A stretch of DNA of 64,000 nt from Pyropia yezoensis (taxonomy: Eukaryota > Rhodophyta > Bangiophyceae > Bangiales > Bangiaceae): contig CM020618.1 in NCBI GenBank assembly GCA_009829735.1, positions 19,825,346-19,889,345 on the forward strand, in the 5' to 3' direction. A model generated the notes under the pieces. The model made no database searches and was not told the origin of the DNA. It saw nothing but the letters and a program-made list of their open reading frames with translations. A program made the translations under genes and the position numbers. How positions within the stretch are numbered: the stretch's first letter is position 1; every line of letters begins with the position of its first letter. This document shows, in pieces, positions 54,347 through 64,000 of the stretch.

Positions 54347-57300
54347 GACGCCCAAGAGGCTGAGAAAGGTTGAGAAGGGAATAGAAAAAGAAAGAGACAA
54401 AACAGAAAGGGGGAAGGAAGAGCGAGGGAGGGAAGAGAAGCACAAGGCACGAGAGGTACGAGAACTTCGCGAAGGCGGGGAGCGGACATAGAGCGGGAAA
54501 GAAGGTAGGGAATGAAGGTGAGACATAAAACAGCCAGCGAGCCATGACTGCTTGGCCGACTGAGTACTAATAATTACTCCTTCGAGTCTGTCTTCTTCTG
54601 AGACAGATGTACTTCTATGATATTATCATACGGTTGCTTTGAATGCCGATACTTGACACGTGTACAGCGCATGCCACGTCTGCCACTCGGGTTCACAGTC
54701 GACCACCGATGGGAGGTCAGCGCCAGGGCACGACGCCGCCACTCATGACCCGCCGCTCTATCCAGTTGCGCCACAGCCCGGTCAGCACGATCTTGTTGCT
54801 TCTCATACGCGTTCTTACTGCGCCCGCGCCGTACCTGTACGTCTGGACCTCTCTGTAAGCGCCTGCGGAGACCGCTAGAGAAGAGACAGATGTGAGCATC
54901 GACTTCTCCCCTCTTTCCCTGCTTAGTTACTCGACCTGCAGCAAAAATAAAAACAACAGCACGGACGCCATGCGGCGCTTTGTGCGCGCGCCTTGACACA
55001 CAATGTCCTCGATGAGATGGTCTCATGTATCGCAAGGATGGCGGAAGGAGCTGTTAACGGTCTCCCGGTTACGTCGTGGGCAGGGCTGCAAGCCACAGTT
55101 TCCCCCCTGAAACGAAAAGAGGTGTTCTCCGGCCGGCTGAAGGCCGCTTCGCTGGCGATGAGGGCGCGGGGGAGGGATGAATCCATACTGGTAGAGGCAC
55201 TGGTGTCGCACCAGTGGTGTGTGAGACGCCACTGGACGCCTCAGGGGCGAGTGGACGGACTTCCCACCAACCACCGCGGTGCGGCAGACGAGGGGGACGT
55301 GATGGACTATCAGTTGGGGAGATGACGGCGCAGGGTGGGGAGTGGCAACCAGACACGTCACTGTCGGGAACCATTGCCTGGAGGGGGGGGCGCGGTGGGC
55401 GTCGGACAGCCCCCCACCGACCATGGGTGGGTGGGAATGTTCAAACTGCGGCGGGGGTGGACGTCACTCGCCCGCTTCCACCCGTTGGAAGCCGCCCGCG
55501 TCTGGTTTCGGAGCGAGGAGGCTGCGGAGGAAAGATGTCTGTGAGCGCACAGCTGGCCAACTGCGAGAGAGCACGGTGTGGCTATGCCACCACTGCCCCC
55601 ACCGCTGCTGCCACCCCACCCCGCCTTGGCTGCTCGCCAGCCGCGCAACAGGGCCACCACTCCGCGGGGTCAGCGGCTGTCGTGGACGGGAGAGGCTTCG
55701 GCACCGCCCAATCGCTGCTGACCCTACCGCCCTCTGGGGGATGACGCACCGCGAACGCCAGCTGCCTCCCGCTACAAAGCAACCAGGACGTGCGCGTTGG
55801 CAGAAAGCGCTGGGAGCGCAAAATGGGTGATGCACAAGCAAGGTCTCTGTTGGCTCCCTCCCCTCAACGCCCGCGCCCACCTGCACCCTACCGCACCGAC
55901 ACTGTGGATGGACGCGTCTCGGGGCCGCTGTTGGCGCGGTAGGGTGGCACCACGTCACCGATGGAGAGAAGTTGCCGCCCCCCGTGGCGGGGACCTTCCG
56001 CTGCCGCTCCCCTCCGTCGGCACCGATACGGCCGTTTGCTGGATGCGCGGTCCTCCCGCCCACCCACCCCACCGCAGTCCCGCTTTGCTGGCAAGCGGAA
56101 GCACACGGCCCCCGCGGCGCGGCCGCCGCCGGCCTCCCATCGCCGCGGTGCGGGGCGCCACCGGGCCCGTCGGCGGCCGCGCTCTTGAGCGGAGAGCTCT
56201 CCGCGCTGCGGTGCGGTGGGGGCCCCGCGACGCCTGGCGCCGCGGACCGCCGCGGCGCGACTAGCAGCGTCGGGGCGCCCGCCGACAGCGGGTACGGATG
56301 AGAAGCTTCCGTTGAAGCGCGACGGTCGACCCAGCAGAGTCGTCGCCCCCCCGTGACGTGGGCACTGATCGCCCGTCGGCCGGCGGCGGCCGACGACGGC
56401 CTCCCACGTGGGAACGGCGTTGGCCACCCACGTGGGCGGAGGCCGTGCGCTTTGACGATCGCCGCGCGTAGCCGCCGCGACCACCACGTGTCGGCCCGGA
56501 GGCGCGTGTCAAATCCGTCGGGTGGGACTGGGCGCGGATACTCCCCCGCCCGAGTGAGCCGGTCACCGATGGAATTGGTGACAATGAATCTCCCAATCTG
56601 TGGCCCTCCTTCGCGATCTTCTCTGCCAGAGTGGGAGGAGCGGCCGTTTGCACCCCCCACCGGCGGGAGTCGGTCGCGCGGGTGCGCTGCCGTCGCGCAC
56701 ACAGACGAAAAGTGATATGGTTGGTGGGCCGCGGCGTGCAGAGCGTCCGCAAGAGTCGTGGTCCCCCACTGCAGAGGCCTCGCAGGAGACCCCCACGACC
56801 ACCCCCCCGCCGATAGACACCGAAAACGCAAAACAGGGGAGGCGCTGTCTGGAGGCTGACATCCCGTTGGGTGGGACGGGTGACCCGCCGCACACGCGCG
56901 ACGCATACAGCCGCGACGCCCATCCCGCCACCCCCCCGCCATCACCCCCACTCACGGCACTGTTCCCCGCTTCCATGCGAGCGCGCTACGCAAGCACCCC
57001 ACTGTCCGCGTCGGCTGAGCACCCCCCCCCCCCCCCTCCGCCGCCACACCCTTCCACGAGTGGCCACGACCCCGCCCAGCGCCATGGGCAGCCGACGACT
57101 GGATTTTGGCCAACCGACCAACCGGCACACACCGCTGTGGCATCCGCGCTGGGGGCGCCCGCTGCAGGTCGTGCGACCGACGCCGTGGGAACCCACACGG
57201 CTGGCAGCACGCCCCCTGCCGGTGGCGGTGCCTCGCCCCTCCTCTGACGTGTCTGGGGGGCGCCCGACTCCGTCGCCTTCCCCACTTTCAGGTGGTGTGT

Positions 57301-60300
57301 GGCTCGGCGGCCGCCTCCGCCCCAGAGGCCGACACGCCTGGCTCAGCGGGTCACGCCTGACACGGGATGGGACGCCGGGGCCGGGACCGGTCACGCCTCC
57401 CCCCTCGGGCGGGGCGTCCGCGCCTGGCCGTCGAGGACGGCACGAGGCTCGTACCGCCCGTGTGGGGCTCTCCGCGCCCACCAACTGGCTCAACAGGGAA
57501 GGGAGGAGGGGAAGGAGGGGGCGGAGCGCGCGAGTGCACCGGAGCACCCACCCACAGGCAGCGGTGCAAGGCCCGAGGTGGGCCCCGCCTGGTCCCCCGC
57601 CTGGCTCTCATCGGGGGGGGAAGTCCCCGGCGTCACTTGCCCCTGCCGCGTGGCAGCGACGGTCTGCCATTGGCAGGGCGTGCCAGGTACACACCAGCTA
57701 GTGGCCGTCCACGTGGGGCCACCCTACGTATGCGGGAGGCGGGGCACACAGCTCAGGACCTCCCACCCCAACACGCCACTCGGCGGAGCTCCTCTGCGCG
57801 TCTGGGCGACGGGGATTGGGGCCGCACGCCCCCCCCCGCCACCACCAACCCCACTGACAGTGGGTAGGCACGCCTGGTGTGCCCCTGCAGACACCGCATT
57901 CCAGTCTGGCCTGCCGCCGCCGCCGGGGCCTATTCCGTTGGTCCATCCCGCGGCTGGGGGGCCACACCTACGGAGCGGTGGTGGCCAAGGAGTCCAGCGC
58001 CGGCGTCCACCACCACCACGACCCTCCTCAAAGAGAACGGGTGCTGGATGAGACGTGGCGCCGTCGCCCACAGGTGCTTCGGCTTGTCAGAGAAAGAATG
58101 GGGGAGGGAGCAGAGGGGGGGGCGTTGGGAAGGAGGTGGAGGAGCTGCCCGCGACGGACCCAGCGGCGTCGCTTGACAGAACGGTCGGTGGACACGCCCC
58201 GCGGCCACGGCGGGCGCCGTCCACCAATTCCAGCCGCTCGCCGGGTGATCCAGCGACAGGCGACGCGCCCGGCCCGTGCGCCTGCGCACTCGAACGAGCC
58301 GTAGACTGCTGACGCACCGGCCAGGATCCGACACTTGGGGGGGGGGGGGGGGTGGCGTCGGCCTCGGCAAGGTGCATTTTTTGCTGCGGTCCGCCGCCGC
58401 GGCTCCTCTTTGATCGGCCAGCCTCTGTCGCAGGGGGAGGGGGGGGGTGGACACACTCTGGGAGATCCCCCGACGCTTTTTTTGGGCGTGGCGGCCGCGC
58501 GGCAGACACAACCACCCCCCCAGAGTGGAGGACACACACCCCCCACGGCGGAAAAAAACCCGTCGGCGCACGCAAGCGCCGGGGCGCTCGCGGGGGGTCC
58601 CGCCAACCGCGGGCGTTCCCCCCGCCCCCGCGCCAGTCCCGGCTGGATGAAGGCAGGCGGGGAGGCGTGGCGGCGCGCGCCCCGCCCCGCACCGCCCCCA
58701 CCCACCTCTCGTGTCTGGGCCCCGCGCGGCGCCACGCCATGGGTTGTTCAACCACCCCGCACACACTCCGCCCCCCCCCCCCCCCCCCCCTCCCCCCCCC
58801 GCGCGCGCCCCCACCACGCTCCCCCGCGAGCGCGCGCGCGCTCCCCCCCACAAAAAAACGGATGAGCGCCGCGGTCGGCGCGTCAGGCTCTCTAGGATCC
58901 GCTGGGTGGGGCCCCGCCGCCGCCGCCGCCGCCGCCCCGCACGGCCAGGCGGGACCGCCCATTGGCCGGTCGCCCCCCCCCCCCCCCCCCCCCCCCCGTC
59001 TGGTGGAGTCGAAAATCGCGTCGCCGCCCCCCCCAACGACGGGCGCGCCCCAAACGGGCCTGCCGGTTAGCCCCCTCCCTCCCCCCGTCGGTCGCCGCCC
59101 CCGCGCGCGCGCGCGCGGGGGGCGGGCGGTCGGCCAGACGCGTTTCCGTTCCCCCGCGTGCCCCCCCGCTCCTGGTCCTGGTGGGTGCTTGCCGGTGGCG
59201 GCCCCCCCGCCGCCGCTGCCCGCGTGACGCAGCCACCCCCCCCCCCCCCCCCCCCGCCCTTCCAAACAGCCGCCGCAGAGCACCCAAAGAGGGAGTCGGG
59301 GCGGGGGGGGGGGGGGCCTGAGCACCTGCGCACCCCCTTAGTGTGGGCCGCTGTCTCACCCCGCCCCCCGCCCCCCCCCCCTCTGCCCCCCCCCGCTGTG
59401 CGCGCACGTGCGGTCCCGTCCGCGGCGAACGCTGGGTGGGCGGCCTCCCCCGCACGCACGCCGGCGTGGGGGGGTGGGTGGTGGGTGGGTGTGTGTGTCA
59501 CCCGGGGGAGGGAGAGACCCTGACAGAGGCGACGCGTGAGAGGGGGGGGGGGGGGGGCGCGGGAGGAGGGGAGGGAGGAGCGGCAGGCGCCGGCAGCGCG
59601 GTCGGGAACGCTGGGCGGCGGCACACGCGCGGCCGTCCAAGCCCCGCCACCCACCCGGCAAACCTGGCCACCCCACCCCCCCGCCCCCCCCAGCCAGCGC
59701 CCCACCGTCGCCGCCACCGCCACCTCCACCACTCCACCAACGACCCCCAGGGGGAGGCCCCCGGGCGAGGTCGCCCGCTCGCACGCCACAGCTGCAGGCG
59801 GCCGTGTCCTTGCTTTCTGTTTTTTTTTTTTTTTTTTCTTCTCCCGCCGGGCCCCCCTCCTTCCCCCCCCCCTCTCCGGCCCCCCCTCCCCCGCCCCCCC
59901 CCCCCCCCCCCCCTCCCTCATCGCCTGTGGAGGGTGCCGACCGCCATTGCGGTGAGGCCGGCGGGTTGGTCAGAGGCCAGCGGGGTCAGGGGGGGCGGGT
60001 GGGCTGGCGGGGGGGGGTGCCGAGACGCGCGGCCATCGACGCGGGCGTCACGACGGCGGTGGCCAGCCGGCCGGCCTGCCCGGCCACATACCTGCATACA
60101 TCCCTTTCCAGACCATACGGGTGGGGGGGGGGGGGGGAGAGGGGGTGCGCCCGCTGGGGGTGGGTGTGCCTTGAACGTCCGTCGTCGTCTCCTACAGCCT
60201 GGGTGGTCCCTCGGGGGCCTGTGGTGGCTGGCCGGCGGCTTGCTACCCCCCCGACGCCATCGTCGAGGACACACCCCCGCGCCCGCCCGCCCGCCCCGCC

Positions 60301-61794
60301 CGCCCGCCGCCACCGTCTGGGCGAGGCCGGCCGTCACAGCGTCCACGCCGGACTTGCCCCCGTTGCCCCCCTTCCACCCCCCCCCCCCCCCGCCCTTGGC
60401 TCTTGCCTTCTCGCCCCCACCGCCCCCCCACCCTGCTGTTTGCCATCAAAACCCCACCGGCTGTTTCCCTTCCCGCCGACCGCGACCCTGCCAAACACCC
60501 CCCTCCCCCGCCGCCGCCCCTCTGCGAACCGCCGCGCGGGCGGTGGAGGCCCCGCGCCGCGGGCGAGCGCAGGCAGTGGCTGCGACGGCCGCCGGGGGGT
60601 CGCCTCGGCGTCGCCGGCGACGGGCGCTGTGGGCGCGGGGAGGGGGGAGGGGTGGGGTGGGGTGGGGTGGTTGCGGGGCCGCTGTTTTCCGCGGCTGGCC
60701 TGGTTGCTCCTGTGGTTTTGCTGGTGTGGGGGCACCGGCGGTGCGAGTGGGGGGGGGGGGGGGCGTCCCCACTGGGTCTGGTCGTGGCGTGTGTGGGGCG
60801 GCCAGCAGAGGGTGGGAGTCGCGGCGGGCGGGGGTCGCGGCGCCCCTCTGCCGCCGCCGCCGCCGCCGCGCCCGCCAACCGCTGGGCCCGTCAGCCCGGG
60901 GCCGTCTCCCCCGCCGCCGTCCCCGCCCCCCCTTGCTGCCGCCCTGTGCGTGGCGGGTTTGCCGGCGCGGCCGCGGCGCCACGGCGGCTGGCGCACGTCG
61001 TGCGCGGCGTGCGGGGCGGGGAGGGGGGGGCGGGAGGGGCGGTGCGGCCTCGCGCGGCCCGCCGTGACACGCACCCTGTGCGTGGCAGCGGGGCCCCCGC
61101 GCCCGCCCGCGGTTGCGCGCCCCGTCTGGGGTGGTCGTTGAGCCCTTTTGTTTTGAGTCAGGGCGGCGGTCCGAGGGGGGGGGGGGGGAGAGAGTGCGGG
61201 AGCTGGTGTGGGTGCGGCGCGGCTGAGAGGGAACCCAGCCGCTGTTGCCGTCGGCTGGGCTCGTGGCCGACGCCGGAGGGTGCGCACTACAAAAGGGAGA
61301 GCCCCTCAGCGCACAGGGTGGTGTTACCAGCGGCCCTGGCGGTGGGCGCACGCAACTCGCACCCCCCCCGTCGTCACGACGACAGACGCAGCTGCGCACG
61401 GACGGACGCGCGGGACGAGGCGGGTGGGGCGCACACGTTTTTCTCCTCTCCCGCGACCGCGCGGGGGCGGCGGGGCGCCTCTTCTTCCCGCTGTGCCGCG
61501 GTGGGTGTTGCGTGTGACGCGAGAGTGGCGCCGCGGGAGTCCTCTGGGCGTCGTCCCCTTTTGTTCTTCCTTCTCCCCGCCCCCCCCACACCCCTCGCCC
61601 GTCTTGCTCCCCCTCCCTCGCCTGGTCGGGTCGAACAGAGACCGTCAAGGCGTCGGTTGTCCGGGCCCCAGCAGCCGAGTCTGGCTGAGGACCCCGCCCG
61701 TCTAGGGGGGTGTCTGTGGCAGCAGCGGTGGCAGCCGCAGCCCCGCGGCCTTGCTTCCCCTACCGAGGGACGGCCGCCGTCTCGTCGGCAGGCG
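54347..61794. other. 7.4-kb GC-rich region without a recognisable gene
   Basis: 54347-54560 is the purine-rich (plus strand) leader of WDR82. 54560-55010 is AT-richer and has a tRNA-like A box on the minus strand (rejected as a tRNA). 55340-61790 has open frames of 200-600 codons on both strands at once, all Pro/Arg/Gly/Ser-rich and mutually overlapping, with no motif; these are artefacts of very high GC. CACGTGGG palindromes cluster near 56405-56450 and at 56486. Long C or G runs occur near 58770-58800, 58974-58998, 59238-59254, 59540-59556 and 59895-59913, and a 19-T run at 59820-59838. The region could hide introns, UTRs or a non-coding RNA. Confidence 0.5.
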
Positions 61795-63506
61795 ATGGAG
61801 CGTCCCCCCCCACTCCCGCCGCCTGGCTACGGCGGCGGTCACGGCGGCGGCGGTCACGGCGGCGGCGGTCACGGTGGCGGCGGCGGCGGCGGTCACGGTG
61901 GCGGCGGCGACGGCGGTGCAGGCAGCATGGTCGCCTACTCTGGCAGCGGCGCCGTGGGGTCCCCCTTTTCGCTCCCCCCCCCCCCCCCCCCCCCCCGCGC
62001 TGCGCCCTCCCACGTCCCCCCCATCCCCCCCCCCAGGCCAGCCTCGCCACCCCGTCTGTGGCGCCCGGCCCGTGGGGCGACCGGTACATTGAGCTGCTCC
62101 ACTACTACCGGGCGCACGGGCACGCGGCGGTGCCCAAGGCGGAGGACGCGCTCGGCCGGTGGGTGGCGCGGCAGCGGGAGCAGCTCAAAAAGGGGCTCCT
62201 CACCCCCGAGCGCATCGCCCTCCTCAACGCCGTGGGCATGATCTGGGACACCAACGAGCACCTGTGGGAGCTCCGGTACGGCCAGCTGGTCGACTGGATG
62301 GCCGAGAATGACAACTCGGCGTGCGTGCCGATCGCGTCGGGCGCGCTGGGCTCGTGGGTTGCCAAGCAGCGGCAGTCGCGGGCCAAGGGGCGGCTGGCGC
62401 CCGCGCGCGTCGCCCGCCTCGACGCGATTGGGTTTGTGTGGGATACGCCCGCGAATGACTGGAACGAGCGCTTCCAGGAGCTGGTCGCGTGGAAGGCCGC
62501 GACGGGCCACACGCGGGTGCCGTTTAACGTGGGCGCCCTGGGGTGGTGGGTCAACTCGCAGCGGCAGGCCAGCCGCAAGGGGAAGCTCCGGCCGTCCCGC
62601 GTGGACCGCCTCAACGCCATTGGCTTTGCGTGGTACCCGCTGCAAGAGGGGCGGGAGCCGGGCGGCTGCGGCGGCGGGGGGGGGGGCGTGCAGGTGGGCG
62701 TCAAACGCAAGTACATGGACGGCCACGATGAGGAAGTCCCGGGGGGGGGGTACGAGCACCACCACCAGCCGCCGCCGTCGTACGGCGGCGGCGGCGACTA
62801 TACTCTGTTTGGACAGGGCGGTGGGGGGGGCGGCGGCGGGGGTGGCGGCGGCGGCTCCTTGGCCGGCCCCTACGGGGGCGGGGGTGGGCCCGTCTACGGT
62901 GCCGCCGCCAGCAGTCGAGGCGGCGGCTACGTGGCCGCCGCGTCGGACGCGCCGCCGCCCCAGCAGCCGCCGTGGGCGGCGCAGCCGGCGGCGCCCGCTG
63001 GAAGCTCCTCCTATTATGGGTCCCCGCGGGACCCGCCGCTGTCGCGGCAGCGGCTGGGCGGTGGGGGTGCCGCCGCCGCCTCGGCCGGCGGCGGCGATGC
63101 GTATGGCCGCCTCTCTAGTGGTGGGGGCGGGGGCGGTGGCAGTGGCGGTGGCGGTGGCGACGGTGGCGGCGGGGGGGGCGCAAGGTGGAACGGCGGCGGC
63201 GGTGGCCGTGGCGGCGCCGACGGGTACGCGCCGTATGGGGCGTACCGGGGCGGCGTCGGCGGGGGGGGGGGGGGGGGGGGAGGGGCAACGACGCACGTGG
63301 TGGGGGGGGGATCGTCGGCCTTTGGGGGCGGCCCATACGGGCCGCCGTACGGCGGCTCTGCTGCCGCCAACGGGGGGGGCGGGGGTACCTCGTCGCTGCC
63401 GCGCCTGGCCTTTCCCCCCGCCCGTGGCGGAGGTACGGACAGCGGCGGTGGCGCCGCGGGGGGTCCCCCCCCGGCTGGCAGCAGCAGCGGCCGGCAGCTG
63501 CCGCCT

Positions 63507-63589
<83 letters not shown>

Positions 63590-64000
63590 ACCGACGCCAT
63601 TGCCGCCACTGGGCATGGGCGGGCGGCTGCCGCCGCTGGCGCCGCCGCCCACTGCGGCTGGGCCGGCCCCGCTGCCGCGTTCGCCCCCGTCGGGTCTGTC
63701 GGCTGCCGGAGGCGGGGCGGTGGGCGCAGTAGCTGTCGGTGCCTCTGCCGGCGGTGGTGGTGGCGGCGGCGGCGGTGATGGCGGCGGCGGCGGTGGCGGG
63801 GGTGGTGGGGGTGGCGGCGACCGCCGCGGTCATAGCGGCACCCCCTCCTACCTCCTCCCCGTATCGGCGTTTGCGACGGGCGACTGGGCGGCGGGCTTGC
63901 CCGGCGGCTATGGCGGCCTCCCATCATCATCGCCCGTCAGCCCCGCCTACGCGGGGCTGTCCCCAATGGCGGGAGTGGGGGCGGGGAGCACCGCCGCCGC
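61795..64000 (+). CDS. Protein with three tandem helicase-associated (HA) domains and Gly/Pro-rich tail, runs off the window
   Basis: The Met at 61795 starts a Gly/His-rich leader (GGGHGGGGHGG). Around 61977-62033 there are C runs and a CCCCCCCAGG that could be a splice acceptor; the frame after it differs from the frame before it, so an intron or a run-length error lies here. Then come three HA domains of about 60 residues: WGDRYIELLHYYRAHGHAAVP ending GMIWD; LWELRYGQLVDWMAEN ending GFVWD; and DWNERFQELVAWKAATGHTRVP ending GFAWY. Each has the family's W-x3-(Y/F)-x2-L start, G-LG-WV-xQR centre and R-x2-L-x2-(I/V)G-x2-W end. No helicase motifs are present. The tail has a KRKY basic patch, long Gly runs, and a (CCG)n tract coding polyproline then polyalanine. 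HA domains bind nucleic acid; stand-alone tandem HA proteins are known in algae and stramenopiles but their role is not established. The 3' end is outside the window. Confidence 0.8.
63506..63591. repeat. (CCG)n trinucleotide repeat with a register shift
   Basis: About 28 near-perfect CCG/GCC units are interrupted once by an extra C (CCGCCCGCC). In the HA-protein frame the first part codes about 19 Pro and the second about 13 Ala. Confidence 0.9.

Noticed and set aside
54700-54790. tRNA-like sequence on the minus strand (TGGCGCAACTGGATAGAGC, a good A box and D arm; possible CAT anticodon)
   Set aside because: No B box, no pairing anticodon stem and no complementary acceptor strand could be found within 150 bp downstream. 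A permuted arrangement, known in some red algae, was also tried and no 3' half was seen upstream.
55464-56951. 495-codon minus-strand frame
   Set aside because: There are overlapping long frames on both strands, no motif, and an amino-acid makeup (Arg, Pro, Gly, Cys, Trp mixed) typical of GC-rich non-coding DNA.
59343-62241. Several 300-600-codon plus-strand frames upstream of the HA gene
   Set aside because: All are Pro/Arg/Gly runs through homopolymers without any ordered segment; minus-strand frames of equal length overlap them. Only the Gly/His leader from 61795 and the HA domains are supported.
61935-63833. 632-codon minus-strand frame opposite the HA gene
   Set aside because: It is Arg/Ala/Pro-rich antisense of Gly/Pro-coding DNA; the plus strand carries the HA domains.
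1-64000. CRISPR arrays, operons, ribosome-binding sites, integrons, rRNA genes
   Set aside because: The window is eukaryotic; no regularly spaced direct repeats with unique spacers and no rRNA or intact tRNA gene were seen.

Overview
This is nuclear DNA of a GC-rich eukaryote, most likely a photosynthetic one. The evidence is sparse GT-AG introns, a plastid-type ABC1 kinase, eukaryotic nuclear genes (SUMO-activating enzyme UBA2, WDR82/Swd2, a MIF4G protein) and a full set of eukaryotic transposons. High GC, few introns, proline/alanine/glycine-rich coding sequence and many long C and G homopolymers would suit a bangiophyte red alga (Porphyra/Pyropia type). That taxon is inference; the tandem helicase-associated domains at the right end would also suit a stramenopile, haptophyte or cryptophyte.

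Layout. 1-2.5 kb: no gene seen. 2.5-5.3 kb (-): three-exon ABC1-family kinase. 5.3-7.6 kb: gene-free, with a 198-bp tandem duplication. 7.6-19 kb: a SANT/Myb-like, PIF/Harbinger ORF1-type gene cut in two by a 9.4-kb Ty3/gypsy chromovirus (LTRs 8794-9260 and 17702-18169; target duplication GACGG). The LTR element also carries about 2 kb of antisense open frames between pol and the 3' LTR. 20.35-20.82 kb: a solo LTR of the same family, reversed. 20.8-24.2 kb: a decayed Plavaka-like (CMC/KDZ-type) transposase gene holding two 199-bp tRNA-related repeats in opposite orientation. 27.28-29.16 kb: an intact-looking pogo-like DNA transposon. 30.37-31.28 kb: a small AT-rich non-autonomous element.

From 33 kb onward the window is host genes. 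33.03-35.84 kb (+) is a large Ala/Gly-rich protein with a duplicated W/GNAAP motif that I do not recognise. 36.4-38.5 kb (-) is an unrecognised gene. 41.6-45.4 kb (+) is a two-finger C2H2 protein with an intron inside finger 1. 46.1-47.1 kb (+) is a low-confidence PRAT/Tim17-like membrane protein. 47.4-49.4 kb (-) is a MIF4G protein, divergent from UBA2 (49.75-51.95 kb, +). WDR82/Swd2 (52.8-54.3 kb, -) is convergent with UBA2. 54.3-61.8 kb is GC-rich and apparently gene-free. From 61.8 kb to the end (+) there is a protein with three helicase-associated domains running out of the window.

The genes do not form one pathway. UBA2 (SUMO conjugation), WDR82 (histone H3K4 methylation and transcription termination), MIF4G (translation or RNA metabolism) and two putative DNA-binding proteins are ordinary nuclear functions. 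The most unusual items are the antisense frames in the LTR element, the duplicated-motif protein at 33 kb, the tRNA-related repeat with its tRNA part at the 'wrong' end, and the three genes whose reading frame changes at long homopolymers. I found no convincing new multi-gene system.
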